Source: Actinomadura sp. NAK00032 (GTDB lineage Bacteria > Actinomycetota > Actinomycetes > Streptosporangiales > Streptosporangiaceae). From it: a stretch of 64,000 bases of DNA. Where the stretch lies: assembly GCF_013364275.1 (NCBI RefSeq), contig NZ_CP054932.1, positions 558,001-622,000 of the forward strand, read 5' to 3'. This document shows, piece by piece, positions 1 to 9,090 of the stretch. Below the pieces are notes generated by a model, which did no database searches, was not told the DNA's origin, and was given only the letters and a program-made list of their open reading frames with translations. The first letter of the stretch is position 1. Every line of letters starts with the position of its first letter. Made by a program: the position numbers and the translations under genes.

Positions 1-320
1 CGTTCTTCGGGGCACTGATGGGCGGACGGCTGCTGCCCCCGGCGATGCTCGCGGAGATGAAGCGGACCGTCGCCGCCGACCCCGACCGCCTCTGGGAGAA
101 CGCGCGGTACGGCCTCGGCCTGGCCCGGACGGAGCTGCGCTGTGGCGGCGCCTGGTGGGGCCACGTGGGCGGCAGCGAGGGCTACACGACGATCTCGGGC
201 GTGGCGGCGCCGTCCGGTCGCCGCGTCGCCGTCGCCTTCAACCAGAGCCCGCCCAACAGGGAAGCGATCAACGACGAGCTGGAACTCGTCCAGACCGCCC
301 TGTGCGGCGAAGCGGCATGA
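1..320 (+). CDS. Serine hydrolase / beta-lactamase-fold protein, C-terminal fragment
   Basis: The frame is open from the left edge (reading FFGALMGG from base 3) and ends at TGA 318-320, so only about the last 105 residues are present. The segment GHVGGSEGYTT matches the H-x-G-x-x-x-G-Y region near the end of class C beta-lactamase/DD-peptidase-like serine hydrolases, where it forms the third active-site element. The Ser-x-x-Lys and Tyr-x-Asn motifs would lie outside the window. It could be an esterase, a D-aminopeptidase or a carboxypeptidase; the fragment cannot tell. The convergent paaE gene starts 22 bp further on. Confidence 0.7.
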   Translation, partial: FFGALMGGRLLPPAMLAEMKRTVAADPDRLWENARYGLGLARTELRCGGAWWGHVGGSEGYTTISGVAAPSGRRVAVAFNQSPPNREAINDELELVQTALCGEAA

Positions 321-341
321 AGGTGATTCGATCGGCCGGTG

Positions 342-1418
342 TCAGGCGTCGTAGTCGACGGTGAGCTGCGGGGTCGCCGGGATCGACTGGCAGGTCAGGA
401 CGTAGCCCGCCTCTACCTCGGCCGGGTCGAGGGCGAAGTTGCGGCGCATGTCGACCTCGCCTTCGACGACCCTGGCTCGGCAGGTGCCGCACACGCCGCC
501 CTTGCATGCGAACGGCAGGTCCGGGCGGACGCGCTGGGCGGAGTCGAGGACGGTTGCGTCCTGGGGCTGGGTGAGGGTGGTCGAGCGGCCGTCCAGAACG
601 ACCGTCACCTCGCAGGCCGGGCCCGTGGGGGCGCTCTGCTTGCGGTTCGGTTCGGGGGGCGGCTCGTCCACGTAGAAGAGTTCCTGGTGGACGCGTTCGC
701 GCGGCACGCCGAAGCCCTGGAGGACGTCTCGGGCGTCGGTGACCATGCCCAGGGGGCCGCACAGCCACCAGTGGTCCACGTCGGAGACGGGAACCAGGAG
801 GGGGAGGAGGGCGCGCAGGCGGTCGGCGTCCAGGCGGCCGCTGAACAGTTCCGCCTCGCGCGGTTCCTGGGACAGGACGTGCACCAGTTCGAAGCGGTCG
901 GGGTGCGCGTCCTTCAGGTCGGCCAGTTCGTCGGCGAACATGACGGTGCCGCTGGTCCGGTTGCCGTACAGGACGGTGACGCGGCTCGACGGGTCGGCGA
1001 GCGCGGACGCGGCGATCGACAGCACCGGCGTGATCCCGGACCCGGCGGCGATCAGCACATGGTGCCCGGCTCCGGTGCCGAGCGTGAACGTGCCGGACGG
1101 CGGCAGGACCTCGACAGTGTCGCCCGGGCGGACGTCGTGCACCAGCCACGCGGAGAACAGGCCGTCCGGGATCTCGCGGACGCCGATGCGCGGCGCGGCC
1201 CCGGCGGGCGCGCAGATCGAGTAGGAGCGGCGCTCCTCGCGGCCGTCGATCGTGCGGCGGAGCGTGAGGAACTGGCCGGGGCGGAAGGCGTAGGCGTCGG
1301 CGAGGTCCGGCGGCACCTCGAAGGTGACCGCGACCGCGTCGTCGCACAGCCGCTCCACGCCGGCGACGCGCAGCGCGTGGAAGCCGGTGCGGCGGGGTAC
1401 GACCTCGGTGAGCGTCAC
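342..1418 (-). CDS. paaE: Phenylacetyl-CoA epoxidase reductase subunit PaaE
   Basis: 358 aa. It passes electrons from NADPH to the PaaABC di-iron epoxidase that makes ring-1,2-epoxyphenylacetyl-CoA. Order of domains: an FAD-binding barrel with RSYSICAP (flavin-binding R-x-Y-S), a ferredoxin-reductase NAD(P) domain with GSGITP, and a C-terminal plant-type [2Fe-2S] ferredoxin domain with C-x4-C-x2-C (CKGGVCGTC) and the fourth Cys in VLTCQSIP. Length and order match PaaE. It is the last gene of paaZABCDE, and its start at 1418 directly follows the stop of paaD. Confidence 0.95.
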   Translation of the reverse strand: MTLTEVVPRRTGFHALRVAGVERLCDDAVAVTFEVPPDLADAYAFRPGQFLTLRRTIDGREERRSYSICAPAGAAPRIGVREIPDGLFSAWLVHDVRPGDTVEVLPPSGTFTLGTGAGHHVLIAAGSGITPVLSIAASALADPSSRVTVLYGNRTSGTVMFADELADLKDAHPDRFELVHVLSQEPREAELFSGRLDADRLRALLPLLVPVSDVDHWWLCGPLGMVTDARDVLQGFGVPRERVHQELFYVDEPPPEPNRKQSAPTGPACEVTVVLDGRSTTLTQPQDATVLDSAQRVRPDLPFACKGGVCGTCRARVVEGEVDMRRNFALDPAEVEAGYVLTCQSIPATPQLTVDYDA

Positions 1419-1907
1419 TCAGATCTCCTTGAAGTGCTCGAACGGCTCGCGGCAGGACTCGCAGCGCCGCAGCGACTTGCAGGCGGTCGCGCCGAACCGG
1501 GACAGCTCGACCGTGTCGGACGAGCCGCAGCGCGGGCATGGGACGTGCCGGGTCGGGCCGAGCGTGAGCGGGATCGGGCCGGGCGCGCGGCGGGGCGCCG
1601 CGCCGGGCGGTGCGATCCCGGCCTCGCGGAGCTTGCGGCGGCCGGGCTCGGTGATCCAGTCGGTCGTCCACGGCGGGTCGAGGACGGTCCGGACGTCCAC
1701 GTCGGCGTACCCGGCGTCGGCGAGCCTGCGGCGCAGGTCGGCGCGCATCGCGTCCAGGGCCGGGCAGCCCGTGTAGGTCGGGGTGATCGTCACCTCGACG
1801 CGGCCGGGCTCCTCCCGGACGTCGCGCAGCACGCCGAGTTCCGCGAGCGTCAGCATCGGCAGCTCGGGGTCGGTGACGGTCTCGGCGACCGCGCGGGCGC
1901 TCACCAT
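1419..1907 (-). CDS. paaD: Phenylacetate degradation protein PaaD (MIP18/DUF59 family)
   Basis: 162 aa. PaaD is thought to serve Fe-S or di-iron assembly of the epoxidase. The N-terminal half is a DUF59/MIP18 fold (TDPELPMLTLAELGVL, and TPTYTGCPA with the conserved Cys). The C-terminal tail has paired cysteines (CPRCGSSD and CESC), as in PaaD. I chose ATG 1907, which overlaps the paaC stop by 7 bp; GTG 1904 is the alternative. A longer in-frame extension upstream lies inside paaC and is Arg/Pro-rich, so it was rejected. Confidence 0.92.
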   Translation of the reverse strand: MVSARAVAETVTDPELPMLTLAELGVLRDVREEPGRVEVTITPTYTGCPALDAMRADLRRRLADAGYADVDVRTVLDPPWTTDWITEPGRRKLREAGIAPPGAAPRRAPGPIPLTLGPTRHVPCPRCGSSDTVELSRFGATACKSLRRCESCREPFEHFKEI

Positions 1908-2773
1908 TCCGCCTCCGGATGCTCGCGGGCGAGGCCCTGCATCTCGGCGAGCAGGGCGGCCAGGGCGGGGGAGTGCGCGCCGTCCCGGCCGGCCAGGTGG
2001 GGCGGGACGGGCTCGGGGCGCCGCAGGGTCGCCCTGGCCAGCACCTCGCCGATGACCGCGTCGCACTCGTCGCGGACGTCGGCCGGGTCGACGCCGATCC
2101 CGGCGCCGGACAGCAGGCGTTCGGTCTCGTGCGTGGCGAACAGCTCACCGGTCAGCGGCCACAGGTCGTCCAGGGCGGTCTGCGCGCGGTCGTGGGAGAG
2201 GTCGGTGCCGTCGCCGAGCCTGACCGTCCACAGCGCGGCGTGGTCGCGGTGGTAGGCGACCTCCTTGACGCTCTTGGCGGCGATCGCGGCGAGGACCGGG
2301 TCCGCGGACGCGGTCAGCCGGTCGAGCAGCGCGAGCCGCCACGTCGCGAACAGCAGCAGCCGGACGGTCGAGTACGCGAAGTCGCCGTTCTCCGCCTCGG
2401 CGAGGCCGACGTTGCGGAAGTCGGACGCGTCCCGGAAGTAGGCGAGGTCGTCCTCGCCGCGGCCCTTGTCCTCGGCGACGCCGGCGCGGGCCAGCAGCAG
2501 CCGGGCCTGGCCGAGCAGGTCGAGCGCGATGTTGGCGAGCGCGACCTCCTCCTCCAGCTCGGGCGCGTGCGTGCACCACTCCTGGAGGCGGTGCGACATG
2601 ACGAGCGCGTCGTCGCCCAGCATCAGGCAGTACGCGGCCAGCGCGTCGCGGTCGACCCCGTCCGGCAGGGACGGGTCGATGCCGGCGAGCGGGTCGTCGA
2701 ACCCGGTGCCGAACGCCCAGCGGCTGTCGTCGCTCTGCTCGGAGAGCGCCTCGAACGGATTGTCGGACGACAT
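1901..2773 (-). CDS. paaC: Phenylacetyl-CoA epoxidase structural subunit PaaC
   Basis: 290 aa ferritin-like partner of PaaA. PaaC lacks a working di-iron site and holds the complex together. Diagnostic stretches include CLMLGDDALVMSHRLQEW, ALANIALDLLGQARLLL and KEVAYHRDHAALW. Two starts are possible: GTG 2785 and ATG 2773. ATG is preferred because GAGG lies about 8 bp before it, overlapping the paaB stop, while GTG 2785 has no such site. Confidence 0.94.
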   Translation of the reverse strand: MSSDNPFEALSEQSDDSRWAFGTGFDDPLAGIDPSLPDGVDRDALAAYCLMLGDDALVMSHRLQEWCTHAPELEEEVALANIALDLLGQARLLLARAGVAEDKGRGEDDLAYFRDASDFRNVGLAEAENGDFAYSTVRLLLFATWRLALLDRLTASADPVLAAIAAKSVKEVAYHRDHAALWTVRLGDGTDLSHDRAQTALDDLWPLTGELFATHETERLLSGAGIGVDPADVRDECDAVIGEVLARATLRRPEPVPPHLAGRDGAHSPALAALLAEMQGLAREHPEAEW

Positions 2774-2781
2774 CAGAAGCC

Positions 2782-3065
2782 TCACATATGGGGGACGTTC
2801 TCGGGGATGTCGTAGAACGTCGGGTGGCGGTAGACCTTGTCGCCGCTGGGTGCGAAGAACGGGTCCTTCTCGTCGGGGCTGGACGCGGTGACGTCCTCCG
2901 ACCTCACTACCCAGATGCTGACGCCCTCGTTCCGCCGCGTGTAGACGTCGCGGGCGTTGCGCAGGGCCATCTCGGCGTCGGGGGCGCGCAGCGAGCCGAC
3001 GTGGACGTGGTTCAGGCCGCGCTTGCCGCGGACGAACACCTCGTAGAGCGGCCAGTCCTTCTCCA

Positions 3066-3066
<1 letters not shown>
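2782..3066 (-). CDS. paaB: Phenylacetyl-CoA epoxidase small subunit PaaB
   Basis: 94 aa. PaaB is a small subunit needed to assemble the epoxidase. The N-terminus (WPLYEVFVRGKRGLNHVHVG) and the internal ALRNARDVYTRR motif are typical of the family. ATG 3066 is preceded by GGGAGGTGG and overlaps the paaA stop as TGATG, so the two genes are translationally coupled. GTG 3069 directly upstream is less likely. Confidence 0.95.
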
Positions 3067-3988
<922 letters not shown>

Positions 3989-3992
<4 letters not shown>

Positions 3993-6031
3993 GCCGTCTC
4001 CTCCGGGCGCTTGGCGACCAGGGTCAGGACGTCGTACTGCGCGACGACGGCGCCGTCCTGCCGGGTGACCTCGGTGTCCCAGCGGACCTCCCCGTACTCG
4101 GCGTTCTCGCGCGGGGTGATCTGCTTGGCGGTGAGCTTGACCGTCAGCTCGTCGCCGGGGAACGTCGGGGCGAGGAACCGCAGGTTCTCCAGCCCGTAGT
4201 TCGCGAGGACCGGGCCGGGCTCGGGCGAGACGAACAGGCCCGCCGCGAACGACACGACGAGGTAGCCGTGCGCGACCCGGCCGCCGAAGAACGGGTTGGC
4301 CTTCGCGGCCTCCTCGTCCATGTGGGCGTAGAAGGTGTCGCCGGTGAACTCGGCGAAGTGCTCGATGTCGGCGAGCGTGACGGTGCGGGGCCCGGCCACG
4401 ACGGTGTCGCCGACCTTCAGGTCTTCGAGGTGCCTGCGGAACGGGTGCTCGCCGGTCTCGGTGCGGGGCGCGCCCGGCGTCCAGCGGCCGGTGATCGCGG
4501 ACAGCATCGACGGCCCGGCCTGGACGGCGGTGCGCTGCATGTGGTGCAGGACGCCGCGGATGCCGCCCATCTCCTCGCCGCCGCCCGCGCGCCCGGGGCC
4601 GCCGTGCACGAGGCCCGGCATCGGGGACCCGTGGCCGGTGGACTCCTTCGCGTCCTCCTCGTTCAGGACGAGCAGCCGCCCGTGCCACGGCGCGGCGCCG
4701 AGGACGACGCGGCGCGCGAACACGGGGTCGGCGGTGACGACCGAGCCGACCAGGCTGCCGAGGCCGCGCGCGGCGAGCGCGACGGCCTGCTCGGCGCCGT
4801 CGTAGGGGAGCAGGGTGCTGACCGGGCCGAAGGCCTCGACCTCGTGCGGCTCGGCGCGGTCGGTGTCGTCCACGCGCAGCAGGACCGGGGACATGAACGC
4901 GCCGCGCTCGGCGTCGGCGCCGATGACCTCGACGTTCTCGGGGTCGCCGAACACGATCCGGCCCGCGTCGAGGAGCTTCTTGAGCTGCCGGCGGACCTCG
5001 TCGCGCTGTTCGAGGGTCGCGAGCGCGCCCATCCGCACGTCCGGGTCGGACGGGTCGCCGACCTTCACCCGCGCGAGCCGCTCGCTCGCCGCCTGCGCCA
5101 CGTCGTCCATCAGGTCGGACGGCACGAGCGCCCGCCGGATGGCCGTGCACTTCTGGCCGGCCTTCACCGTCATCTCGGTGACGAGCTGCTTGACGAACAG
5201 GTCGAACTCGGCCGTGCCGGGACGCGCGTCCGGGCCGAGGATCGCGCAGTTCAGCGAGTCGGCCTCCGCGTTGAACCGCACCGACCGCCCGGTCACGACC
5301 GGGTGCGCGCGCAGCAGCCGCCCGGTCGAGGCGGACCCGGTGAACGCCAGGACGTCCTGCTCGGTCAGGTGGTCGAGCAGGTCGCCGGGGTCGCCGCAGA
5401 CGAGCTGGAGCGTGCCCTCCGGCAGGATGCCCGACTCGATGATCAGCTCGACCAGCCGCGCGGACAGGTACGCCGTCTGCGGCGCGGGCTTCACCAGGCT
5501 GGGCATCCCCGCGAGGAAGGCGGGCGCGAGCTTCTCCAGCGGGCCCCAGACGGGGAAGTTGAACGCGTTGATCTGCACGGCGACGCCCTGCAGCGGCGTG
5601 CAGACGTGCCGTCCGGCGAAGGTGCCGCCCTTGCTGAGCGGCTCCACGTCCCCGTCGACCAGGACCGTGTCGTTCGGCAGCTCGCGCTTGCCCTTGCTCG
5701 CGTACGCCAGCAGGACGCCGATGCCGCCGTCCACGTCGATGCGCGAGTCGGCGAGGGTCGCGCCCGTGCGGGCCGACAGCGCGTACAGCTCGTCGCGGTG
5801 CTCGCGCAGGTGCAGGCCGAGCTTCTTCAGCAGGGCGGCGCGCTGGTGGAAGGTCAGCTCCCGCAGGGCCGGGCCGCCCGCCTGGCGGCCGTGCTCCAGC
5901 GCGGCCCCCATGTCGATGCCGGACGAGGAGATCCGGGCGACCTCCGCCCCGGTCACGGCGTCGGTGAGCGGCGCGCCCTCGTCCGGCGGTACGTGCCACG
6001 CACCGGACACGTAACTGGGCAGCGGAGCCAT
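3989..6031 (-). CDS. paaZ: Bifunctional oxepin-CoA hydrolase / semialdehyde dehydrogenase PaaZ
   Basis: 680 aa. PaaZ hydrolyses oxepin-CoA to the ring-opened semialdehyde and oxidises that to 3-oxo-5,6-dehydrosuberyl-CoA. Residues 1 to about 520 are an aldehyde dehydrogenase (FTGSASTGR, catalytic Cys in [10 protein letters not shown]). Residues about 540-680 are a MaoC-type (R)-hydratase hot-dog domain ([26 protein letters not shown]). Having both domains means the ring-opening aldehyde need not leave the enzyme. First gene of the operon; ATG 6031 has GGGAGG just upstream. No paaK, paaF, paaG, paaH or paaJ is present in the window. Confidence 0.95.
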
Positions 6032-6048
6032 CGGGCCTCCCTCGAATT

Positions 6049-6066
6049 ACTGACCGTCCGTTCAGT
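6049..6066. promoter_or_regulatory. TetR-type operator between paaZ and the TetR gene
   Basis: ACTGACCG-TC-CGTTCAGT is an 18-bp near-perfect palindrome (one mismatch per 8-bp arm). It sits 18 bp before the paaZ start and about 70 bp before the divergent TetR gene. Size and symmetry fit a TetR dimer site; that the neighbouring regulator binds it is inference. Confidence 0.7.
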
Positions 6067-6123
6067 CAGATATTAACCCCGGAACGGGCCCCGGGAGAAG
6101 AGCTGAACGGCGTTCGGTGCTGC

Positions 6124-6129
6124 GATAAT
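6124..6129 (+). promoter_or_regulatory. Likely -10 box giving a leaderless TetR transcript
   Basis: GATAAT preceded by TGC (extended -10-like) ends 6 bp before the GTG start at 6136. There is no Shine-Dalgarno sequence before that GTG. The spacing would place transcription start at or next to the start codon, as in leaderless actinobacterial mRNAs. Confidence 0.5.
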
Positions 6130-6135
6130 GGCCGC

Positions 6136-6762
6136 GTGAGCAACACGGGCGGCGCGCGGGCGAACCGGCGGGGGCGGCCGGGCTACGACAAGGAGTCGCT
6201 GCTGCTGGTCGCCGTCAAGGTGTTCAACGAGCGCGGCTACGACGGCACCAGCATGGACGACCTCGCCAAGCGGCTCGGCATCGGCAAGTCCGCGATCTAC
6301 CACCACGTCGCCGGCAAGGACGAACTGCTCCAGCTCGCCGTCGACCGGGCGCTCGACGGGCTGTTCGCCGCCGCCGCGGAGACCGCCGCCGTGGAGGGCC
6401 GCGCCATCGACCGGCTGGAGCACCTCGTGCGCGCGAGCGTCGCCGTCCTCGTCGAGCGGCAGCCGTTCGTCACCCTGCTGCTGCGGGTGCGCGGCAACAC
6501 CGCCGTCGAGAAGCGGGCGCTGGCCCGCCGCCGCGAATTCGACCACCTGGTCGCCGCGCTGGTCGCGCAGGCCGAGGCGGAGGGCGACATCCGCGCCGAC
6601 ATCGACCCGGCGATCACCGCCCGGCTGCTGTTCGGCCTCGTCAACTCGCTGATCGAGTGGTACAGGCCGCGCGGCGGCGCGAGTGGGGGGGAGATCGCCG
6701 ACGCGCTCTGCAAGGTCGCGTTCGACGGGCTGCGCCGCCGCGCGGCGGCTACCGGCGACTGA
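6136..6762 (+). CDS. TetR-family regulator, probable PaaR-type repressor of the paa operon
   Basis: 208 aa. The N-terminal helix-turn-helix (TSMDDLAKRLGIGKSAIYHH, residues about 36-56) is followed by a helical ligand-binding domain. It is divergent from paaZABCDE with a TetR-size palindrome between them, which by analogy with actinobacterial PaaR suggests repression relieved by phenylacetyl-CoA. The effector is inferred, not visible. The GTG start has no ribosome binding site and is probably leaderless. Its last 14 bp overlap the convergent E2 gene. Confidence 0.85.
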   Translation: MSNTGGARANRRGRPGYDKESLLLVAVKVFNERGYDGTSMDDLAKRLGIGKSAIYHHVAGKDELLQLAVDRALDGLFAAAAETAAVEGRAIDRLEHLVRASVAVLVERQPFVTLLLRVRGNTAVEKRALARRREFDHLVAALVAQAEAEGDIRADIDPAITARLLFGLVNSLIEWYRPRGGASGGEIADALCKVAFDGLRRRAAATGD

Positions 6763-8035
6763 CCAGCATCTCGGGGCGTTCCACACAGTCGGCGACGAAC
6801 CGCAGGAAGCCGCCCGCGACGCCGCCGTCGCAGACCCGGTGGTCGAACGTGAACGACAGCTGCGTCACCTGGCGCAGCCGCACCTCCCCCTTGTGCGCCC
6901 AGGGCCTCTCGGCGATCCGGCCGACGCCGAGCATCGCCGCCTCCGGATGGTTGATGATCGGCGTCGAGCCGTCCACGCCGAACACGCCGTAGTTGTTGAG
7001 GGTGAACGTGCCGCCGGTCAGGTCGCTCGGGGAGAGGCGGCCGTCGCGGGCCTCCTCCGTCCGGGCGCGCAGCGCGGCGGCCAGGTCGGCGAGCGAGAGC
7101 AGGTGCGCGTCCCGGACGACCGGCACGACCAGGCCGCGCTCGGTCTGCGCCGCGAACCCGAGGTGGACGTGCGGCAGCCGGACGATCTCCTCGCGCTCGG
7201 TGTCCACGAAGGCGTTCAGCTCGGGGAAGCGGCGGAGCCCCGCGACGCAGATCGCGGCGAACAGGGCCAGCATGCCGACGCCGGCGTCCGGGTCGGCCAT
7301 CGCGAGCTTCTTCCTGAACTTGACCAGGCGGGTCGCGTCCACGTCCACCCAGGTCGTCGCGTCCGGGATCTCGCGGCGGCTGCGGGACAGCTTCTCCGCC
7401 ATCGTCCGCCGGACGCCCTTCAGCGGGACGCGCACGACATCGGCCGTTTCGCGGTGCTCCTCGGCGGGCGGGGCGGTGCCCGTGATGGCCTGCTCGACGT
7501 CGCGGCGGAGGATGACGCCGCCGGGGCCGGTCGGGGTAAGGGCGGCGACGTCGACGCCGTTGTCCTTGGCGAGGCGGCGCACCACCGGGGAGATCACGCG
7601 CGGGGCCTCGTCCTTCGCCGCCGCAGGACGGGCGGGGGCCGGGGGCGGCTGCGCGACGCGGCGGCGGGAGCGGCGGGTCTCGGTCGTCCCGTAGCCGACC
7701 AGGACGTTGCCCGAACCGGCCCGCTCCTCCTCCCGGTACCGCTCGGCGGCGGCATCGTCGGAGGAGGATGCGGCGTCGTCGGAGGCGGCGCCGTCCTCGG
7801 TCGAGATCGCGATCAGCGGGGAGCCCACGTCCACGACCGTGCCCGCCTCGGCGAACAGTTCCGCGACCGTGCCGGCGATCGGGACCGGGACGTCCACCGC
7901 CGCCTTCGCCGTCTCGACCTCGACGATGATCTGGTCGGTCGCCACGGTGTCGCCGACCGACACCTTCCACTCCAGGATCTCCGCCTCGGTGAGCCCCTCA
8001 CCGAGGTCCGGGAGCTTGAAGACCGTCGTGCTCAC
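6749..8035 (-). CDS. bkdC: 2-oxo acid dehydrogenase E2, branched-chain lipoamide acyltransferase
   Basis: 428 aa E2 core of a 2-oxo acid dehydrogenase complex. Order: one lipoyl domain (lipoyl Lys44 in VETAKAAV), a linker rich in Ser/Asp/Glu, an E3-binding domain (ISPVVRRLAKDNGVDV), and a CAT-like transferase domain ending with FDHRVCDGG (catalytic H-x-x-x-D-G). GTG 8035 begins the lipoyl domain directly and has AGGGGA upstream. ATG 8089 overlaps the E1beta stop as ATGA but would add 18 residues coded across a GC hairpin. No E3 gene is present nearby; a shared one elsewhere is expected. The substrate (branched-chain versus pyruvate) rests on the Lrp neighbour. Confidence 0.9.
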   Translation of the reverse strand: MSTTVFKLPDLGEGLTEAEILEWKVSVGDTVATDQIIVEVETAKAAVDVPVPIAGTVAELFAEAGTVVDVGSPLIAISTEDGAASDDAASSSDDAAAERYREEERAGSGNVLVGYGTTETRRSRRRVAQPPPAPARPAAAKDEAPRVISPVVRRLAKDNGVDVAALTPTGPGGVILRRDVEQAITGTAPPAEEHRETADVVRVPLKGVRRTMAEKLSRSRREIPDATTWVDVDATRLVKFRKKLAMADPDAGVGMLALFAAICVAGLRRFPELNAFVDTEREEIVRLPHVHLGFAAQTERGLVVPVVRDAHLLSLADLAAALRARTEEARDGRLSPSDLTGGTFTLNNYGVFGVDGSTPIINHPEAAMLGVGRIAERPWAHKGEVRLRQVTQLSFTFDHRVCDGGVAGGFLRFVADCVERPEMLVSRR

Positions 8036-8046
8036 GCGTGTCCCCT

Positions 8047-8066
8047 GCGGGGGGACGACCCCCCGC
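8047..8066. repeat. GC hairpin between E1beta and E2
   Basis: GCGGGGGG-ACGA-CCCCCCGC is a perfect 8-bp stem with a 4-nt loop lying in the only gap of this operon. Flanking bases (agcgaagcgaaccggg on the minus strand) look like a dispersed intergenic element rather than coding sequence. It may modulate the E1:E2 ratio or be a REP-like repeat. Confidence 0.55.
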
Positions 8067-8085
8067 GCCCCCCGGTTCGCTTCGC

Positions 8086-9090
8086 TCATGCCACACCACC
8101 CAGGTAACGGGTGTCGGGGCGGTCGTCGCGCTGGAGGCGGTCCAGCGCGTCGAGGATGCGGTCGACGCTCGGCAGGTGGTGGTGCTCCAGCATCGGCGGC
8201 GGGTACGGGATGTCGAACCCGGTCACCCGCAGCACCGGCGCCTCCAGGCTGTGGAAGCAGCGCTCCTGGACGCGGGCCGCGATCTCCGCCCCCACGCCCG
8301 CGAACCCGGCGGCCTCGCCGACCACGACGCAGCGGCCCGTCTTCCGCACGGACGCGGCCACGGTCGCGTCGTCGAACGGGACGATCGTCCGCAGGTCGAC
8401 GACCTCCAGGTCCCAGCCCTCGTCCTTCGCGGCGGCCGCCGCCTCCAGCGCGACCGGCACGCTCGGCCCGTACGCGACGAGCGTCGCGTCCCGGCCGGAG
8501 CGGCGGACGGCGGCGCGGCCGAACGGCTCCGTCCGGTCCAGCCGCCCGAGGTCGGCCTTCGACCAGTACAGCTTCTTCGGCTCCATGAACACGACGGGGT
8601 CCGGGTCGTCGATCGCCTCGCGCAGCAGGGAGTACGCGTCCTCCACGGTGGCCGGGGTGACGACCTTCAGGCCGGGCGTGTGCGCGTAGTACGCCTCGCT
8701 GGAGTCGCAGTGGTGCTCGACGCCGCCGATCCCGCCCGCGTAGGGGATGCGGATGACGATCGGCAGCGTGACCCGCCCGCGCGTGCGGTTGCGCATCTTC
8801 GCCACGTGCGACGCGATCTGCTCGAACGCGGGGTAGGCGAACGCGTCGAACTGCATCTCCACGACGGGCCGGAACCCGCCCATCGCCATGCCGACGGCGA
8901 ACCCGACGATGCCGGACTCGGCGAGCGGGGTGTCGAAGCAGCGGTCGTCGCCGAACTTGGCGGCGAGGCCGTCGGTGACGCGGAAGACGCCGCCGAGCGT
9001 GCCGACGTCCTCGCCGAACACCAGGACGCGCTCGTCCTCGTCCAGGGCGTCCGCCAGCGCCGTGTTCAGCGCCTGGGCCATCGTGATCAT
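8086..9090 (-). CDS. bkdB: 2-oxo acid dehydrogenase E1 component, beta subunit
   Basis: 334 aa transketolase-fold subunit that forms the E1 heterotetramer with the alpha subunit. Typical stretches: ERVLVFGEDVGTLGGVFRVT, DTPLAESGIVGFAVGMA, VVEMQFDAF and PDPVVFMEPKKLYW. ATG 9090 overlaps the E1alpha stop (ATGA), as expected for equimolar subunits. The 2-oxoisovalerate type is favoured over pyruvate by the split alpha/beta form, the single-lipoyl E2 and the divergent Lrp regulator. Confidence 0.92.
   Translation of the reverse strand: MITMAQALNTALADALDEDERVLVFGEDVGTLGGVFRVTDGLAAKFGDDRCFDTPLAESGIVGFAVGMAMGGFRPVVEMQFDAFAYPAFEQIASHVAKMRNRTRGRVTLPIVIRIPYAGGIGGVEHHCDSSEAYYAHTPGLKVVTPATVEDAYSLLREAIDDPDPVVFMEPKKLYWSKADLGRLDRTEPFGRAAVRRSGRDATLVAYGPSVPVALEAAAAAKDEGWDLEVVDLRTIVPFDDATVAASVRKTGRCVVVGEAAGFAGVGAEIAARVQERCFHSLEAPVLRVTGFDIPYPPPMLEHHHLPSVDRILDALDRLQRDDRPDTRYLGGVA

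Noticed and set aside
339..2255. Long plus-strand frame of over 600 codons across paaE, paaD and paaC
   Set aside because: Antisense shadow of high-GC coding sequence; Arg/Val/Gly-rich, no family motifs, while the minus strand encodes recognisable Paa proteins.
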